This document shows, piece after piece, positions 35,694 through 45,092 of a stretch of DNA of 64,000 nt; position 1 is the stretch's first letter; each line of letters starts with the position of its first letter. The stretch covers positions 3,906,001 to 3,970,000 of the forward strand of contig NZ_BLKZ01000001.1 of assembly GCF_010723575.1 (NCBI RefSeq), in the 5' to 3' direction. The translations under genes and the position numbers were made by a program. The notes under the pieces are model-generated. The model saw only the letters and a list, made by a program, of their open reading frames with translations, searched no databases and was not told the origin of the DNA. This DNA comes from Mycobacterium bourgelatii. GTDB taxonomy: Bacteria > Actinomycetota > Actinomycetes > Mycobacteriales > Mycobacteriaceae.

Positions 35694-37073
35694 ATGAGCG
35701 ACGCAGCGACGCGATTCGCCGAAATCGTCGGAAGCAATAACTTGCTCACCGGCGACGCCATCCCTGAGGACTACGGACATGACGAGGAGCTGGCCCTCCC
35801 GCCGCAGTTGCCGGCCTACGTCGCCAAGCCGGCAACCGCGCAAGAGGTCGCCGACCTGCTGAAATCCGCCACCGAATTCGCCGTCCCGGTGACGGCCCGA
35901 GGATCGGGCTGTGGCCTGTCCGGGGCAGCGCGCCCCCTCCCAAACGGCCTGCTGATCTCCTTCGAACGGATGAACAAGGTCGTCGAGGTCGACACCGAAA
36001 ACCAGGTCGCCGTGGTCCAGCCCGGCGTGACGCTGACCGAACTCGACGCCGCGACCATCGACCACGGGCTCGGCTACATGGTCCACCCGGGCGAGCTGTC
36101 CTCCAGCGTCGGCGGCAACGTCGGAACCAACGCCGGCGGCATGCGCGCGGTCAAGTACGGCATAGCCCGGCACAACGTGCTCGGCCTGGAGGCGGTGCTG
36201 CCGACCGGCGAGATCATCCGCACCGGCGGCAAGATCGCCAAGGTCTCCACCGGCTATGACCTGACCCAGCTGATCGTCGGCTCGGAAGGCACCCTGGCCC
36301 TTGCCACCGAGGTGATCGTGAAGCTGCATCCGCGCCTGGAACACCAAGCCAGCGTGCTTGCCCCGTTCGTCGACTTCGACCAGGTCATGGAGGCGGTGCC
36401 AAAGGTGCTCGCCAGCGGCATCGCGCCCTACAACGTGGAATACATCGACAACATGACGATGGCGGCGCTCATCGCCACCCAGAATCTGGAGTTGGGCATT
36501 CCCGACAGCATCCGCGACAGCTGCCAAGCGTATTTGCTTGTGGCGGTGGAGGACCGCACCAGCGATCGACTGATGGAGGACGTCGAGGCCGTTGGTGAGA
36601 TGCTTGCCGAACTGGGCGCGGCCGACGCCTACGTGTTGGAAGGGGGCGCGGCGCGAAAGCTGATCGAGGCACGGGAGAAAGCGTTCTGGGCCGCAAAGGC
36701 TTTGGGCGCCAACGACATCATCGATACCGTCGTCCCCCGTGCATCGATGCCGAAGTTCCTGTCCACCGCGCGGAGTCTCGCAGCAACCGCGGGCGGCGGC
36801 GCGATCGGTTGCGGGCACGCCGGCGACGGCAACGTCCACATGGCAATCGTGTGCCCAGACGACGCGAAGCGAAAGCAGCTCATGACCGACATCTTCGCGC
36901 TCGCAATGGAATTGGGTGGCGCAATCTCCGGCGAGCACGGCATTGGCCGCGCCAAGACACCGTACTACCTCAAGCTGGAGGATCCGGCCAAGATTGCGCT
37001 CATGCGTCGGATCAAGGAGAGCTTCGACCCGGCGGGCATCCTCAACCCCGGCGTGATCTTCGCAGACGGCTGA
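35694..37073 (+). CDS. FAD-linked oxidase (GlcD/D-lactate dehydrogenase type)
   Basis: This 459-aa FAD-dependent 2-hydroxyacid dehydrogenase has an N-terminal FAD_binding_4 domain (TARGSGCGLSGAARPLPNG, then GYMVHPGELSSSVGGNVGTN with AGGMRAVKYG) and a C-terminal FAD oxidase domain with GCGHAGDGNVHMAIV and SGEHGIGRAKTPYYL near residue 400. Such enzymes oxidise glycolate or D-lactate and pass electrons to quinone. ATG 35694 follows an AGGAAAGG ribosome site. It ends 55 bp before the convergent kinase gene. Confidence 0.92.
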   Translation: MSDAATRFAEIVGSNNLLTGDAIPEDYGHDEELALPPQLPAYVAKPATAQEVADLLKSATEFAVPVTARGSGCGLSGAARPLPNGLLISFERMNKVVEVDTENQVAVVQPGVTLTELDAATIDHGLGYMVHPGELSSSVGGNVGTNAGGMRAVKYGIARHNVLGLEAVLPTGEIIRTGGKIAKVSTGYDLTQLIVGSEGTLALATEVIVKLHPRLEHQASVLAPFVDFDQVMEAVPKVLASGIAPYNVEYIDNMTMAALIATQNLELGIPDSIRDSCQAYLLVAVEDRTSDRLMEDVEAVGEMLAELGAADAYVLEGGAARKLIEAREKAFWAAKALGANDIIDTVVPRASMPKFLSTARSLAATAGGGAIGCGHAGDGNVHMAIVCPDDAKRKQLMTDIFALAMELGGAISGEHGIGRAKTPYYLKLEDPAKIALMRRIKESFDPAGILNPGVIFADG

Positions 37074-37128
37074 GCGCGTTTGGCGCGAATCGCGGCTCCC
37101 GGACGGCGCTGGGTGGACGACGACGGAC

Positions 37129-38589
37129 CTAGTTCGCGGTGGCGTATTGCAGCACCGGTTCCGCCGAATCGACATGGCTACCACTGAGAATCGTGAGTTG
37201 CTGCGGACGCACCTCATAGCGGACGCCGTTGGCCGGATTGGTGACGTCGAATCCACCGTCGATGCGCACCGCATTGGCCAGCTCGATGTTGGCGCCATCA
37301 CGGATCCGCTCACCCCGGTAGTAGTAACTCCCAGTGCCGGCTTGGCATATCACCAAGAGTGACTGGGCCGTTCGCACCACCATCGCGGGAGGATTCCCGG
37401 GATCGCACCGGGCGGAGTGCCCAATGAAGCCAAGCCCGTCGGCGCCATCCACCGGACGTGACAGCGACGGCGTCGCCGTCGTCGGCTGCGGCGGCGCCTC
37501 CGCCGCTGGGGTCGACCTGGAGAAGGTGCTGCGGATGACCAGGATGGCACCTAGGATCGCCGCGAGCACCAACATGGTCGCGGCCACGCCACCGACGATG
37601 ACCGTCGTACGCCCGTAACCCGGTCTCCGGGAAGCGCTTTGAGGCGCAGGCATCGCTGGCGGATACGGGCTGAAGCCGGTGTTATCCGGGTTTTCGTATC
37701 TCGTCGAGAAGGGCCGGGTTTGCGACGGCCGACTCACCGGGGCCGGGGAATCCACACCCAGCGCATCGGAGGCCGCGCTGGCCAGTTCACCCGCGGACGC
37801 GAACCTCGCATCGGGCCGCTTGGCCATACCGATGGCAATGACGTCGTCGAACGCCGTGTTGATCCCCCTGCGCATGATGCTTGGCCGCGGCGGCGGCGAC
37901 ATCAGGTGCGCGGTCATCAGCTGCGGGGCCTCCGTACCCGGGAAGGGCGGCTCGCCGGTGAGGCACTCGTAAAGCACGCAGGCCAGCGAATAGACGTCGG
38001 CCTGCGGCCCGATCGGTACCTTGTCGAACCGCTCGGGTGCCATGTAGGCACACGACCCGAGCAACGACCCGCTCGCCGTCACACTGGGATCGTTGCCGGC
38101 GCGGGCGATGCCGAAATCGACCAGATAGGCGAAGTCCTCGGCGGTCAGCAGCACGTTTTCGGGCTTGACGTCGCGGTGCACCAGTCCGTCGGCGTGCGCG
38201 GCATCGAGCGCGGATGCCACCTGGTTGATGATCGACACCGCCCGGGCGGGCTCGAGCGCGCCGCGTGCACGCAGCAGGTCTTTCAGGCTGCCGCCGTTGA
38301 CCAGGCGCATGTCGATGAACAGCACCCCGTCGATCTGGCCGAAATCGTGCACCGGGATGACATGCGGTTCCTGTAGTCGCGCCGCCCGCTCAGACTCCCA
38401 GCGGAATCGTTGCTGGAATGACGGGTCCGCGGCGAACTCGGACCGCAGCAGCTTGAGCGCGACCATCCGGCCCTTGCGGGTGTCGTATGCCTGGTAGACC
38501 TCGCCCATTCCGCCCACGCCGAGCAGTGACCGCAGTTCGTACGGACCGAACCGGGTGCCAACGCGGGCGCCGCCCTGCGGCCTAGACAT
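37129..38589 (-). CDS. Receptor-type serine/threonine protein kinase
   Basis: This 486-aa Hanks-type kinase has an intracellular catalytic domain (residues ~15-270): Gly loop LLGVGGMGEVYQAYD, VALKLL Lys, LVHRDVKPENVLLT, VDFGIARAGND and CAYMAPERFDK. A Pro-rich juxtamembrane region follows, then one membrane helix (VIVGGVAATMLVLAAILGAI) near 335 and an extracellular domain of ~130 residues with two Cys (SARCDPGN and LLVICQAG) that is likely the sensor. It resembles mycobacterial Pkn receptor kinases; I do not assign the letter. It converges with the FAD oxidase gene. Confidence 0.92.
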   Translation of the reverse strand: MSRPQGGARVGTRFGPYELRSLLGVGGMGEVYQAYDTRKGRMVALKLLRSEFAADPSFQQRFRWESERAARLQEPHVIPVHDFGQIDGVLFIDMRLVNGGSLKDLLRARGALEPARAVSIINQVASALDAAHADGLVHRDVKPENVLLTAEDFAYLVDFGIARAGNDPSVTASGSLLGSCAYMAPERFDKVPIGPQADVYSLACVLYECLTGEPPFPGTEAPQLMTAHLMSPPPRPSIMRRGINTAFDDVIAIGMAKRPDARFASAGELASAASDALGVDSPAPVSRPSQTRPFSTRYENPDNTGFSPYPPAMPAPQSASRRPGYGRTTVIVGGVAATMLVLAAILGAILVIRSTFSRSTPAAEAPPQPTTATPSLSRPVDGADGLGFIGHSARCDPGNPPAMVVRTAQSLLVICQAGTGSYYYRGERIRDGANIELANAVRIDGGFDVTNPANGVRYEVRPQQLTILSGSHVDSAEPVLQYATAN

Positions 38590-38651
38590 CGATCACGCCA
38601 TCCGGAACCTACTCGGCGACTTGGCAATTGGTGCCACAACGGTCACCATGG

Positions 38652-39347
38652 CTAAGCACGCCCCACTAGCTTGTCGACGTCGACCACTTCCCCGCGGTTG
38701 ATGCTCACCCAATCCCGCCCATCCAGATATGGGCGCAGGCTCCGGCCGATCAACTCGGCATCAGCCGCCGACTTCGGCCGCTGCAACTCGTACACATGCG
38801 GCAGTTCGGCCATACCGGTGACGACGTCCCACAGCCTCAACGACGCCGCCCCGGTGGGCGGGTCCACCAGCACCGGCCCGAACAGGCACTGCCCATCCAA
38901 GAACAACGTCGGCACCCCGAACCCGCCCGCATCGACGACCCGCTGATGCTCGGCACGCACTTCGTCGTGCGTCGTCGAATCGGCCAGGGCCGCGTCGAGA
39001 ACCCCTGGGTCCGAGCCGATCTCGCCCAGCAACCGGCGCGCCACCTCCGGGTCGTGCGGTTTGCCGCCAAGACCGTGCAGCTCATGTCCGATCGCGCTAT
39101 ACCACTTGTCCAGCAACGACATATCCGTCCGGCGCAATAGCGCGCCGATGCGCATCAGCGACCACCCGTAGGACCAGTCTCGCTCCCACGGGTGCTTCTT
39201 GCCCTCGACCCGGTTGACCTCTTCCAGGCTGAAGAACCGCCAGTTGATGGTGATTCCCAGTTGCTCACGCACGTCGCGTATCCAGATGGACGTCTGATAT
39301 GCGAAGGGGCACATGGGATCAAAGTGGAAATCCACCTCGCTCGTCAT
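38652..39347 (-). CDS. DsbA-fold oxidoreductase (mycothiol-dependent nitroreductase-like)
   Basis: This 231-aa DSBA-like thioredoxin-fold protein starts VDFHFDPMCPFAYQTSIW, where the CPFA site has a single Cys, the form used by glutathione- or mycothiol-dependent enzymes of this group rather than by CxxC disulfide oxidases. The cis-Pro loop appears as GGFGVPTLFLDGQCLFGPV. No signal peptide is present, so it is cytosolic. A role in mycothiol-linked reduction or isomerisation is inferred from the family. It lies alone, divergent from the DUF5685 gene. Confidence 0.82.
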   Translation of the reverse strand: MTSEVDFHFDPMCPFAYQTSIWIRDVREQLGITINWRFFSLEEVNRVEGKKHPWERDWSYGWSLMRIGALLRRTDMSLLDKWYSAIGHELHGLGGKPHDPEVARRLLGEIGSDPGVLDAALADSTTHDEVRAEHQRVVDAGGFGVPTLFLDGQCLFGPVLVDPPTGAASLRLWDVVTGMAELPHVYELQRPKSAADAELIGRSLRPYLDGRDWVSINRGEVVDVDKLVGRA

Positions 39348-39455
39348 GAGCGGACTCCTCTCCCGCGAGTGTTCATTCTGACCTTACGCACTACCTGCGA
39401 CAGTAGTGCGGCGTTTCCGACCGTGTGCGCCCGCACGGTCGGGTAGCTTCATTTC

Positions 39456-40601
39456 GTGTTTGGCATCATCCGGCCCTGCCGTCATCGCCTCGGCAGCGAA
39501 CTCACCGCGGCTTGGCGAGCGCAGTTGTGCGGACTGTGCCTGGCTTTGCGCGACGACTACGGACAGGCCGCGCGGATCGCCACCAACTACGACGGCATGG
39601 TGGTCTCCCTGCTCGTCGAAGCCCAGTCGACGGCGAAACCGACGCGTCGCACCGCCGGACCGTGCCCGTTGCGCGGCATGAAGCGTGCCGACGTGGCGAC
39701 CGGCGAGTGCGTCAAGCTGGCCGCGGTGGTGTCGTTGGCGTTGGCCGCTGCCCGGGTGCGCGATCACGTGGACGACCGCGACGGCCTGGTCGGCGCCGCA
39801 CCGGTTCGGCCCGCCGCGCGTCGGCTCGCCGAACGCTGGGTGCGCCAGGGCACCGACGCCGGGCATTCACTGGGATTCGACACGGGCGTGCTGGTGGCCG
39901 CGATCGACCGACAGACCGAGCTCGAGGCGGCGGCGGGCCCTGGCAGCTCGCTGCTGGCGGTGACCGAACCCACCGAGACGGCGGTCGCCGCGGCCTTCGC
40001 GCACACCGCCGTGTTGGCCGGCCGCCCCGCCAACGCCGAACCGCTCCGTGAAGTCGGCAGGCTGTTCGGCCGGATCGCGCATCTGCTCGACGCGGTCGAG
40101 GATTACCGCGACGACGTGGCCCGCGGGAAGTGGAACCCCCTTGTCGCCACCGAAACCTCCATCGCCGAGGCCCGCGCCCTGTGCGACGACGCGGTGCTCG
40201 GCATCGAACTGGCGCTGGCCGACGTGGACTTCACCGACGGCCGGCTCCCCCGGCGGTTGTTGACCCGCGAGGTCCGCCGCGCGGTATCCCGCACCTTCGA
40301 CATGCGCGGCGGCGGGACGCCGCACGGCGAGCAGGAAGGCATCAGCTGGGGCAACGAGGTCATCGGCTCCGGCGCCATCCCGGGTATTCCCGGTGAGCTG
40401 CCACCGCCCGTGCCGAAACGCAAACAGGGCTGCTGGGACAGGTTCACCGAAGAATGCTGCTGTGAGTGCGAAGGTGAGTGTTGCTGCGAGTGCTGCGGCG
40501 ACGACGGCTGCTGCGACTGCGACTGCGGCGACGGCTGTGACTGCGACTGCGGCGACAGCTGCGACTGCTGCGATTGCGGAGACTGCTGCGACTGCAACTG
40601 A
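39456..40601 (+). CDS. DUF5685 family protein with Cys/Asp-rich C-terminal tail
   Basis: This 381-aa protein has a helical DUF5685 body of ~325 residues: start MFGIIRPCRHRLG, then LCGLCLALRDDYGQAARI and DAVEDYRDDVARGKWNPL, with His/Asp patterns that may bind metal. The body also resembles proteins found near some peptide-modification genes. The last 57 residues contain 24 Cys, mostly in runs such as ECCCECEGECCCEC and CDCDCGDGCDCDCG, with Asp and Glu between, a metallothionein-like composition. The DNA there is a chain of TGC and GAC codons that probably expands and contracts by slippage. The function is unknown; metal storage or sensing is a guess from composition. The antiporter gene follows 60 bp downstream. 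Confidence 0.8.
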   Translation: MFGIIRPCRHRLGSELTAAWRAQLCGLCLALRDDYGQAARIATNYDGMVVSLLVEAQSTAKPTRRTAGPCPLRGMKRADVATGECVKLAAVVSLALAAARVRDHVDDRDGLVGAAPVRPAARRLAERWVRQGTDAGHSLGFDTGVLVAAIDRQTELEAAAGPGSSLLAVTEPTETAVAAAFAHTAVLAGRPANAEPLREVGRLFGRIAHLLDAVEDYRDDVARGKWNPLVATETSIAEARALCDDAVLGIELALADVDFTDGRLPRRLLTREVRRAVSRTFDMRGGGTPHGEQEGISWGNEVIGSGAIPGIPGELPPPVPKRKQGCWDRFTEECCCECEGECCCECCGDDGCCDCDCGDGCDCDCGDSCDCCDCGDCCDCN

Positions 40602-40661
40602 GCCTCTGCGGCGCCGGAGGTTGTCGGGCGGCCAATCCTCTAGTACGGCAGGATTGGGCAG

Positions 40662-42272
40662 GTGTTCGGGCTCGTCGTCATCGTCACGCTGGTCGCCGCC
40701 GTGGTTGTCGGGACGGTGGTGGGCCGGCGTTACCGCGTCGGTCCGCCGGTCCTGCTGATCCTGCTCGGAGGGCTGCTGGGCCTGATCCCCAGCTTCGGAG
40801 AAGTCGAGATCCACGGCGAGATCGTGCTGCTGTTGTTCCTGCCGGCGATCCTCTACTGGGAGAGCTTGAACACCAGCTTTCGCGAACTGCGCTGGAACAT
40901 TCGCGCCGTCATCATGTTCAGCATCGGCCTGGTGATCGCCACCGCGTTCGCCGTGTCGACGGCGGCACGACTTCTCGGCATGGAACCCCACGCGGCAAGT
41001 GTCCTGGGCGCCGTCCTGTCCCCCACCGACGCGGCGGCCGTGGCCGGGCTGGCAAAGAAACTGCCGCGCCGCGCGCTCACCGTCCTACGCGGGGAAAGCC
41101 TCATCAATGACGGGACCGCGCTCGTGCTGTTCGGCGTCACCGTCTCCGTCGCGGTTGGCGGCGCACCAGTCAGCCCCGCCGCGCTGACCGGACGATTCGT
41201 CCTTTCCTACCTCGGCGGCATCGTGGCCGGACTGCTGATCGGGGCGCTGGTGACCCTGTTCCGCCGCGGCATCGACGCGCCCCTGGAGGAGGGCGCGCTC
41301 AGCCTGCTGACGCCGTTCGCGGCGTTCCTGCTCGCCGAAGCCATCGAGTGCAGCGGCGTGGTCGCGGTGTTGGTGTCGGCCCTCGTGCTGACCTATTCCG
41401 GGCCGAAAGTGATCCGGGCGCGTTCCCGCCTGCAGTCCTACGCCTTCTGGGACGTCACGACGTTCCTGCTCAACGGGTCACTATGGGTGTTCGTCGGGGT
41501 CCAGATTCCCGGCGCGGTGCGCCACCTCTCCGACAGCGAGGGCGGGCTTCGCGACACGCTCGTCATGGCCTTCGCGGTCACGGGCGTCGTGATCGTCACC
41601 CGTTTCCTCTGGGTGGAATTCAGCTCGGTGTTGGGCCGCGTGATCGACAAGACCTTCAAGAAGCCCAGCCACTACGCGCCCTTCCGCCACCGGTTTGTCA
41701 CCAGCTGGGCGGGGTTCCGCGGCGCGGTGTCGCTCGCTGCGGCGTTGGCGGTTCCGTTTACCACACAAGGCGGAACAGCTCCGTTCCCGGAACGCAATCG
41801 GATCATCTTCGTCGTCGTAGTGGTCATCTTGGTGACGGTCCTGGTTCAAGGGAGCACGCTGCCGGCAGTCGTTCGGTGGGCACACATGCCCGAAGACGTC
41901 ACCCAGGCCGACGAACTGCACCTGGCCCAAACCCGCAGCGCCGAAGTCGCCCTCGAAGCGTTGCCCGAAGTGGCCGCCGAGGTCGGAGTTGGCCCAGAAG
42001 TCCTGAAGCGCCTGAAGAAGGAATACGAGGAACGTGCCGTGCTGGCCAACGGTGACGGCGACGCGGCCAGCGATGTGGCCGAGCGCAGCGACCAAATCCG
42101 GCGCGTCCGTCTTGGCGTGCTCGATCGCCAGCGACAGGCCATCACCGAGTTGCGCAACCAAAACCTCATCGACGACATCGTGCTGCGCGAGTTGCAGCGC
42201 GATATGGATCTCCAAGAAGTGCAACTGCTCGATCCCAGCGAAACGGAAGCCTACGAAGGGAGCGGGGAGTAG
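40662..42272 (+). CDS. Na+/H+ antiporter, CPA1 type
   Basis: This 536-aa integral membrane protein with about 12 hydrophobic segments exchanges sodium or potassium for protons. The ion-binding region is visible as LGAVLSPTDAAAVAGLAKKL followed by GESLINDGTALVLFG, the D-A-A and N-D pattern of CPA1 exchangers. After the last membrane segment a cytosolic tail of ~130 residues begins near LPAVVRWAHMPEDVTQADEL. The GTG start at 40662 has no strong ribosome site. A bidirectional hairpin follows the gene. Confidence 0.9.
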   Translation: MFGLVVIVTLVAAVVVGTVVGRRYRVGPPVLLILLGGLLGLIPSFGEVEIHGEIVLLLFLPAILYWESLNTSFRELRWNIRAVIMFSIGLVIATAFAVSTAARLLGMEPHAASVLGAVLSPTDAAAVAGLAKKLPRRALTVLRGESLINDGTALVLFGVTVSVAVGGAPVSPAALTGRFVLSYLGGIVAGLLIGALVTLFRRGIDAPLEEGALSLLTPFAAFLLAEAIECSGVVAVLVSALVLTYSGPKVIRARSRLQSYAFWDVTTFLLNGSLWVFVGVQIPGAVRHLSDSEGGLRDTLVMAFAVTGVVIVTRFLWVEFSSVLGRVIDKTFKKPSHYAPFRHRFVTSWAGFRGAVSLAAALAVPFTTQGGTAPFPERNRIIFVVVVVILVTVLVQGSTLPAVVRWAHMPEDVTQADELHLAQTRSAEVALEALPEVAAEVGVGPEVLKRLKKEYEERAVLANGDGDAASDVAERSDQIRRVRLGVLDRQRQAITELRNQNLIDDIVLRELQRDMDLQEVQLLDPSETEAYEGSGE

Positions 42273-42315
42273 GTCGCGCCTGGCCGAGCGGCCCGCAGCC
42301 GGGACCACCAGGCCA

Positions 42316-42355
42316 CCCTCAGATTTGATAGCGCATTCGCCATCAAATCTGAAGG
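42316..42355. terminator. Bidirectional hairpin between convergent genes
   Basis: Arms 42316-42333 and 42338-42355 are 18-base inverted copies with two mismatches and a four-base loop; the core is TCAGATTTGAT. It lies between the end of the antiporter gene and the end of the P450 gene and probably ends both transcripts. No U-run follows, which is common for mycobacterial terminators. Confidence 0.7.
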
Positions 42356-42392
42356 TGACACATGCCTCCGGACACGGCGGCGAAGCCGCACC

Positions 42393-43643
42393 CTAACCCG
42401 TACTACACGGCAGCCGTTTGATCCCGTGAAAGAACGAGGACCGCAACCGATCCGGTGGTCCAGTCACCGTCAACCCCGGCACATTCGGGTACAACTCCTC
42501 GAGCATCACCCGCAGTTCGAGCCGGGCCAGCTGAGCGCCCAGGCAGAAGTGCACTCCGCCGCCGCCGAACGCCGCATGCCCGGCATCGGTTCGGGTGATG
42601 TCGAATTCGTCGGCGCGATCGAAAACTTCCTCGTCGCGGTTGGCAGACAGGTAATGCATCAGCACCCAGTCACCGGCCGAAATAGCCTGACCGCGGATCA
42701 CCACATCCCGGGTGACGGTGCGACGGAAATGCAACACCGGGGTGGCCCAGCGCAACAACTCCTCGACAGCGACCTTGGCGACGGCGGGGTCGCGCGCCAA
42801 CACAGCCTGCTGATCCGGGTGCTCGGACAACGCCAAAATGCCGTGGCTGAGCGTGTTTCGGGTGGTCTCGTTGCCGGCAACGGCCAGCAGCAGGAAGAAC
42901 TCGTTGAGCTGGTCGCGGTTGAGGCGCTCGCCGTCCACCTCCGCGGCGAGCAGTGCCGACAGGATGTCGTCGGTAAGCCCATACTTGCGCCGATGCTTCA
43001 CCAATTCACCGCAGTAGGCGAACATTTCGGCTGCGGCCTGGCCGAGGGCTTCGGGCGTGGGTGCATAGTCCGGGTCCTCGATGCCCAGGCTGCCGATCGC
43101 ATTGCTCCAGCGGAAAACCTCCAGCCGGTCTTCGGCCGGCACGCCGAGCACGTCGGCGATCACCTGCAGTGACATCTCCGCGGAAATGTCTAGAACGGCG
43201 TCGAATTCGCCCTTCCCGGTGATGGTGGCGACGATGTCGCGGGCCACCCTGCGCATGTGCGGTTCGAGGCGCTGCACATTGCGCACCGTGAAACCTTGGT
43301 TGATCAGCTTGCGGATCTTCACGTGTCGCGGCGGGTCGATGCCCGGCAGCATCGCCGAATTCGGCGCCGCCGAGACCTCGACCAAAGTGTTGCCCCGACT
43401 GCTGGTGAAAGTGTCCGTGTCGCGGCTGACGAGTCGCACATCGGCGTGCCGGGTGAGCAGCCACGCGCGTGGCAACCCGGACAACTGCACCGGGTGAACC
43501 GGCGAGTTGGCCCGCAGGCGGGCCAGCGCTTCGAAGGGCGCACCGGACACGAACGTGTCGGGGTCGAGCACCGCCGCGGCGTCGCGGTCACTGGGACTGT
43601 TCTGACTCTCGACAACGATCGAGCCGATCTTCGGGGTGCTCAC
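42393..43643 (-). CDS. Cytochrome P450 monooxygenase
   Basis: This 416-aa soluble P450 hydroxylates a lipid or xenobiotic substrate using ferredoxin-supplied electrons. The I-helix oxygen motif is LAVAGNETTRNTL near residue 260, the ExxR is VEELLRWATP, and the heme loop FGGGGVHFCLGAQLARLE holds the Cys ligand near 365. The frame is open to 43943, but GTG 43643 overlaps the tetR stop (GTGA) and gives the normal length. It is translationally coupled to the upstream regulator, which may control it. The substrate is unknown. Confidence 0.92.
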   Translation of the reverse strand: MSTPKIGSIVVESQNSPSDRDAAAVLDPDTFVSGAPFEALARLRANSPVHPVQLSGLPRAWLLTRHADVRLVSRDTDTFTSSRGNTLVEVSAAPNSAMLPGIDPPRHVKIRKLINQGFTVRNVQRLEPHMRRVARDIVATITGKGEFDAVLDISAEMSLQVIADVLGVPAEDRLEVFRWSNAIGSLGIEDPDYAPTPEALGQAAAEMFAYCGELVKHRRKYGLTDDILSALLAAEVDGERLNRDQLNEFFLLLAVAGNETTRNTLSHGILALSEHPDQQAVLARDPAVAKVAVEELLRWATPVLHFRRTVTRDVVIRGQAISAGDWVLMHYLSANRDEEVFDRADEFDITRTDAGHAAFGGGGVHFCLGAQLARLELRVMLEELYPNVPGLTVTGPPDRLRSSFFHGIKRLPCSTG

Positions 43644-44176
43644 GAGGCCTTCACTCCAGCGATGATCACCTCTAGCCCGGCGCGAAAGCGCGCGGTGGTC
43701 TGACGCTTGCCGCGCAGTTCCTCCAGACCAACCGAACCGAGCAGATAGGTGTACAGCAGCGTATGTGCAGTGGTGACAACGGATTTCGACACCCCGGCTT
43801 CGGCTAGCAGCGAGCGGCTGAGCTTGTCGAGGCGGCCAGCGGCCTCTCCCCCGCCGCTGGTCTGCAGGACGTTGACGAGGCCGGGTACTTCGAGCATTAC
43901 TTCCCGTGCGGCGCAGTACAGTTCGATAATCCGCGCATCCCATGGCCCGTCTGACGGGGCAGGGATATCGGACAGGACGGTCTCGGCGAGCAGATCAAGC
44001 GCGGCCTGCTTTCCCGGGACGTGGTAGTAGACCGACGGCACGGCGGAGCCGAGTTCGGCGGCGAGATCACGCATCGTCACCCGCTGTACGCCGACGCGCC
44101 GCGCGAGGCCGTGCAGCGACGACACCACCTGAGCGCGGTCGAGTTCCCCGTACCGACGCCTGGTCGCCGACGTCAT
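43640..44176 (-). CDS. TetR-family transcriptional regulator
   Basis: This 178-aa repressor has an N-terminal HTH: GVQRVTMRDLAAELGSAVPS followed by VYYHVPGKQALD-like sequence (VYYHVPGKQAALDLLAE), the usual TetR recognition helix. The rest is a helical ligand-binding domain. I chose ATG 44176 (MTSATRRRYGELD) since it puts the HTH at the standard distance; the open frame extends to 44284 but would overlap the divergent gene. It is coupled to the P450 and divergent from an LLM oxidoreductase, so it likely controls both from the shared 46-bp gap. Confidence 0.88.
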   Translation of the reverse strand: MTSATRRRYGELDRAQVVSSLHGLARRVGVQRVTMRDLAAELGSAVPSVYYHVPGKQAALDLLAETVLSDIPAPSDGPWDARIIELYCAAREVMLEVPGLVNVLQTSGGGEAAGRLDKLSRSLLAEAGVSKSVVTTAHTLLYTYLLGSVGLEELRGKRQTTARFRAGLEVIIAGVKAS

Positions 44177-44222
44177 TCGAGCCCGGTTCGAAGCAATTCG
44201 AGCACTGTTAGAATCTAGCCCG
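44177..44222. promoter_or_regulatory. Divergent promoter/operator gap between tetR and the LLM gene
   Basis: This 46-bp gap separates two divergent starts. CGAGCCCGGTTCGAAGCAAT contains TTCGAA within repeated TTCGA units, a possible small TetR operator. A short -10-like TAGAAT lies before the plus-strand start. Assignment is by position only. Confidence 0.4.
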
Positions 44223-45092
44223 ATGAGCGCCCCCATCGCAAAGCTGTCCATCGCCTCGCCCATTGTCACGTCGGTCCCGGGCATGAACGCCGACTGGGAA
44301 AATGGCGCCTCGATAGAGGAATTGACGCACGTCGCCGAAGCCGCGGACCGACTCGGCTATCACCACCTGACATGCAGCGAGCACGTCGCGCTTCCCGCCG
44401 GCGACGGTGAAGCCCGCCGCGGGTCGCGCTACTGGGATCCGCTGGCCACGCTGGGGTATCTGGCCGCACGCACCCGGCGCATCCGGCTGGCCACCAACGT
44501 ATTGGTGCTCGGCTACCACCATCCGCTCGAAATCGCCAAGCGTTACGGCACTTTGGATGTCGTCAGCAACGGCCGACTCATCCTCGGTGTCGGCGTGGGC
44601 AGCCTCAAGGAGGAGTTCGATCTGCTCGGCGTCCCATTCGACGACCGCGGCCCCCGCGGTGACGATGCGCTACGGGCGCTGCGGGCATCGCTATCGCGCA
44701 CAGAGCCCGAGTATCACGGCGAGTTCTATTCATTCGACGGCATGGTGGTGGACCCGTGCGCCGTCCAAGAGCGCGTCCCCATCTGGGTCGGCGGGCGCAC
44801 GCTGCGATCGCTGCGGCGGGCGGTCAACCTGGCCGACGGCTGGACACCGTTCGGCGTGCCCCTGAAGCAGGCCCGAGACTGGCTGGCTCGCCTGACGATT
44901 CCGCCCGCATTCGACGTCGTGCTGGCGCCGTCGTCTCGTCTCGATCCCATCGACAACCCCGAGCGCAGTCGCGAACTCATCGCCGACACCGTCGCGCACG
45001 GCGCTACGATCGTCAACGCCAACTTCGCCAGCACCTCCCTGCAGCACTACCTGGAGAACCTGCAGGCGCTCGCCGAGCTCAATACAACGTGA
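44223..45092 (+). CDS. LLM-class F420-dependent oxidoreductase
   Basis: This 289-aa luciferase-like (TIM-barrel) enzyme probably uses reduced F420, a cofactor common in mycobacteria. Features are ADRLGYHHLTCSEHVALPAG, LGYLAARTRRIRLATNVLVL with HHPLEIAKRYGTLDVVSNGR and LILGVGVGSLKEEFDLLGVP, the standard LLM order. The ATG at 44223 sits directly after the shared promoter gap. Its stop overlaps the next start (GTGA). The substrate is unknown; the linked P450 suggests oxidation or reduction of a shared metabolite. Confidence 0.9.
   Translation: MSAPIAKLSIASPIVTSVPGMNADWENGASIEELTHVAEAADRLGYHHLTCSEHVALPAGDGEARRGSRYWDPLATLGYLAARTRRIRLATNVLVLGYHHPLEIAKRYGTLDVVSNGRLILGVGVGSLKEEFDLLGVPFDDRGPRGDDALRALRASLSRTEPEYHGEFYSFDGMVVDPCAVQERVPIWVGGRTLRSLRRAVNLADGWTPFGVPLKQARDWLARLTIPPAFDVVLAPSSRLDPIDNPERSRELIADTVAHGATIVNANFASTSLQHYLENLQALAELNTT

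Noticed and set aside
35640..37313. 557-codon minus-strand frame opposite the FAD-linked oxidase
   Set aside because: Antisense shadow in GC-rich DNA; the plus strand carries a complete conserved flavoenzyme.
39867..40991. 374-codon minus-strand frame opposite the Cys-rich DUF5685 gene and antiporter start
   Set aside because: Low-complexity Ala/Val runs come from reading the TGC/GAC repeat backwards; no start signal.
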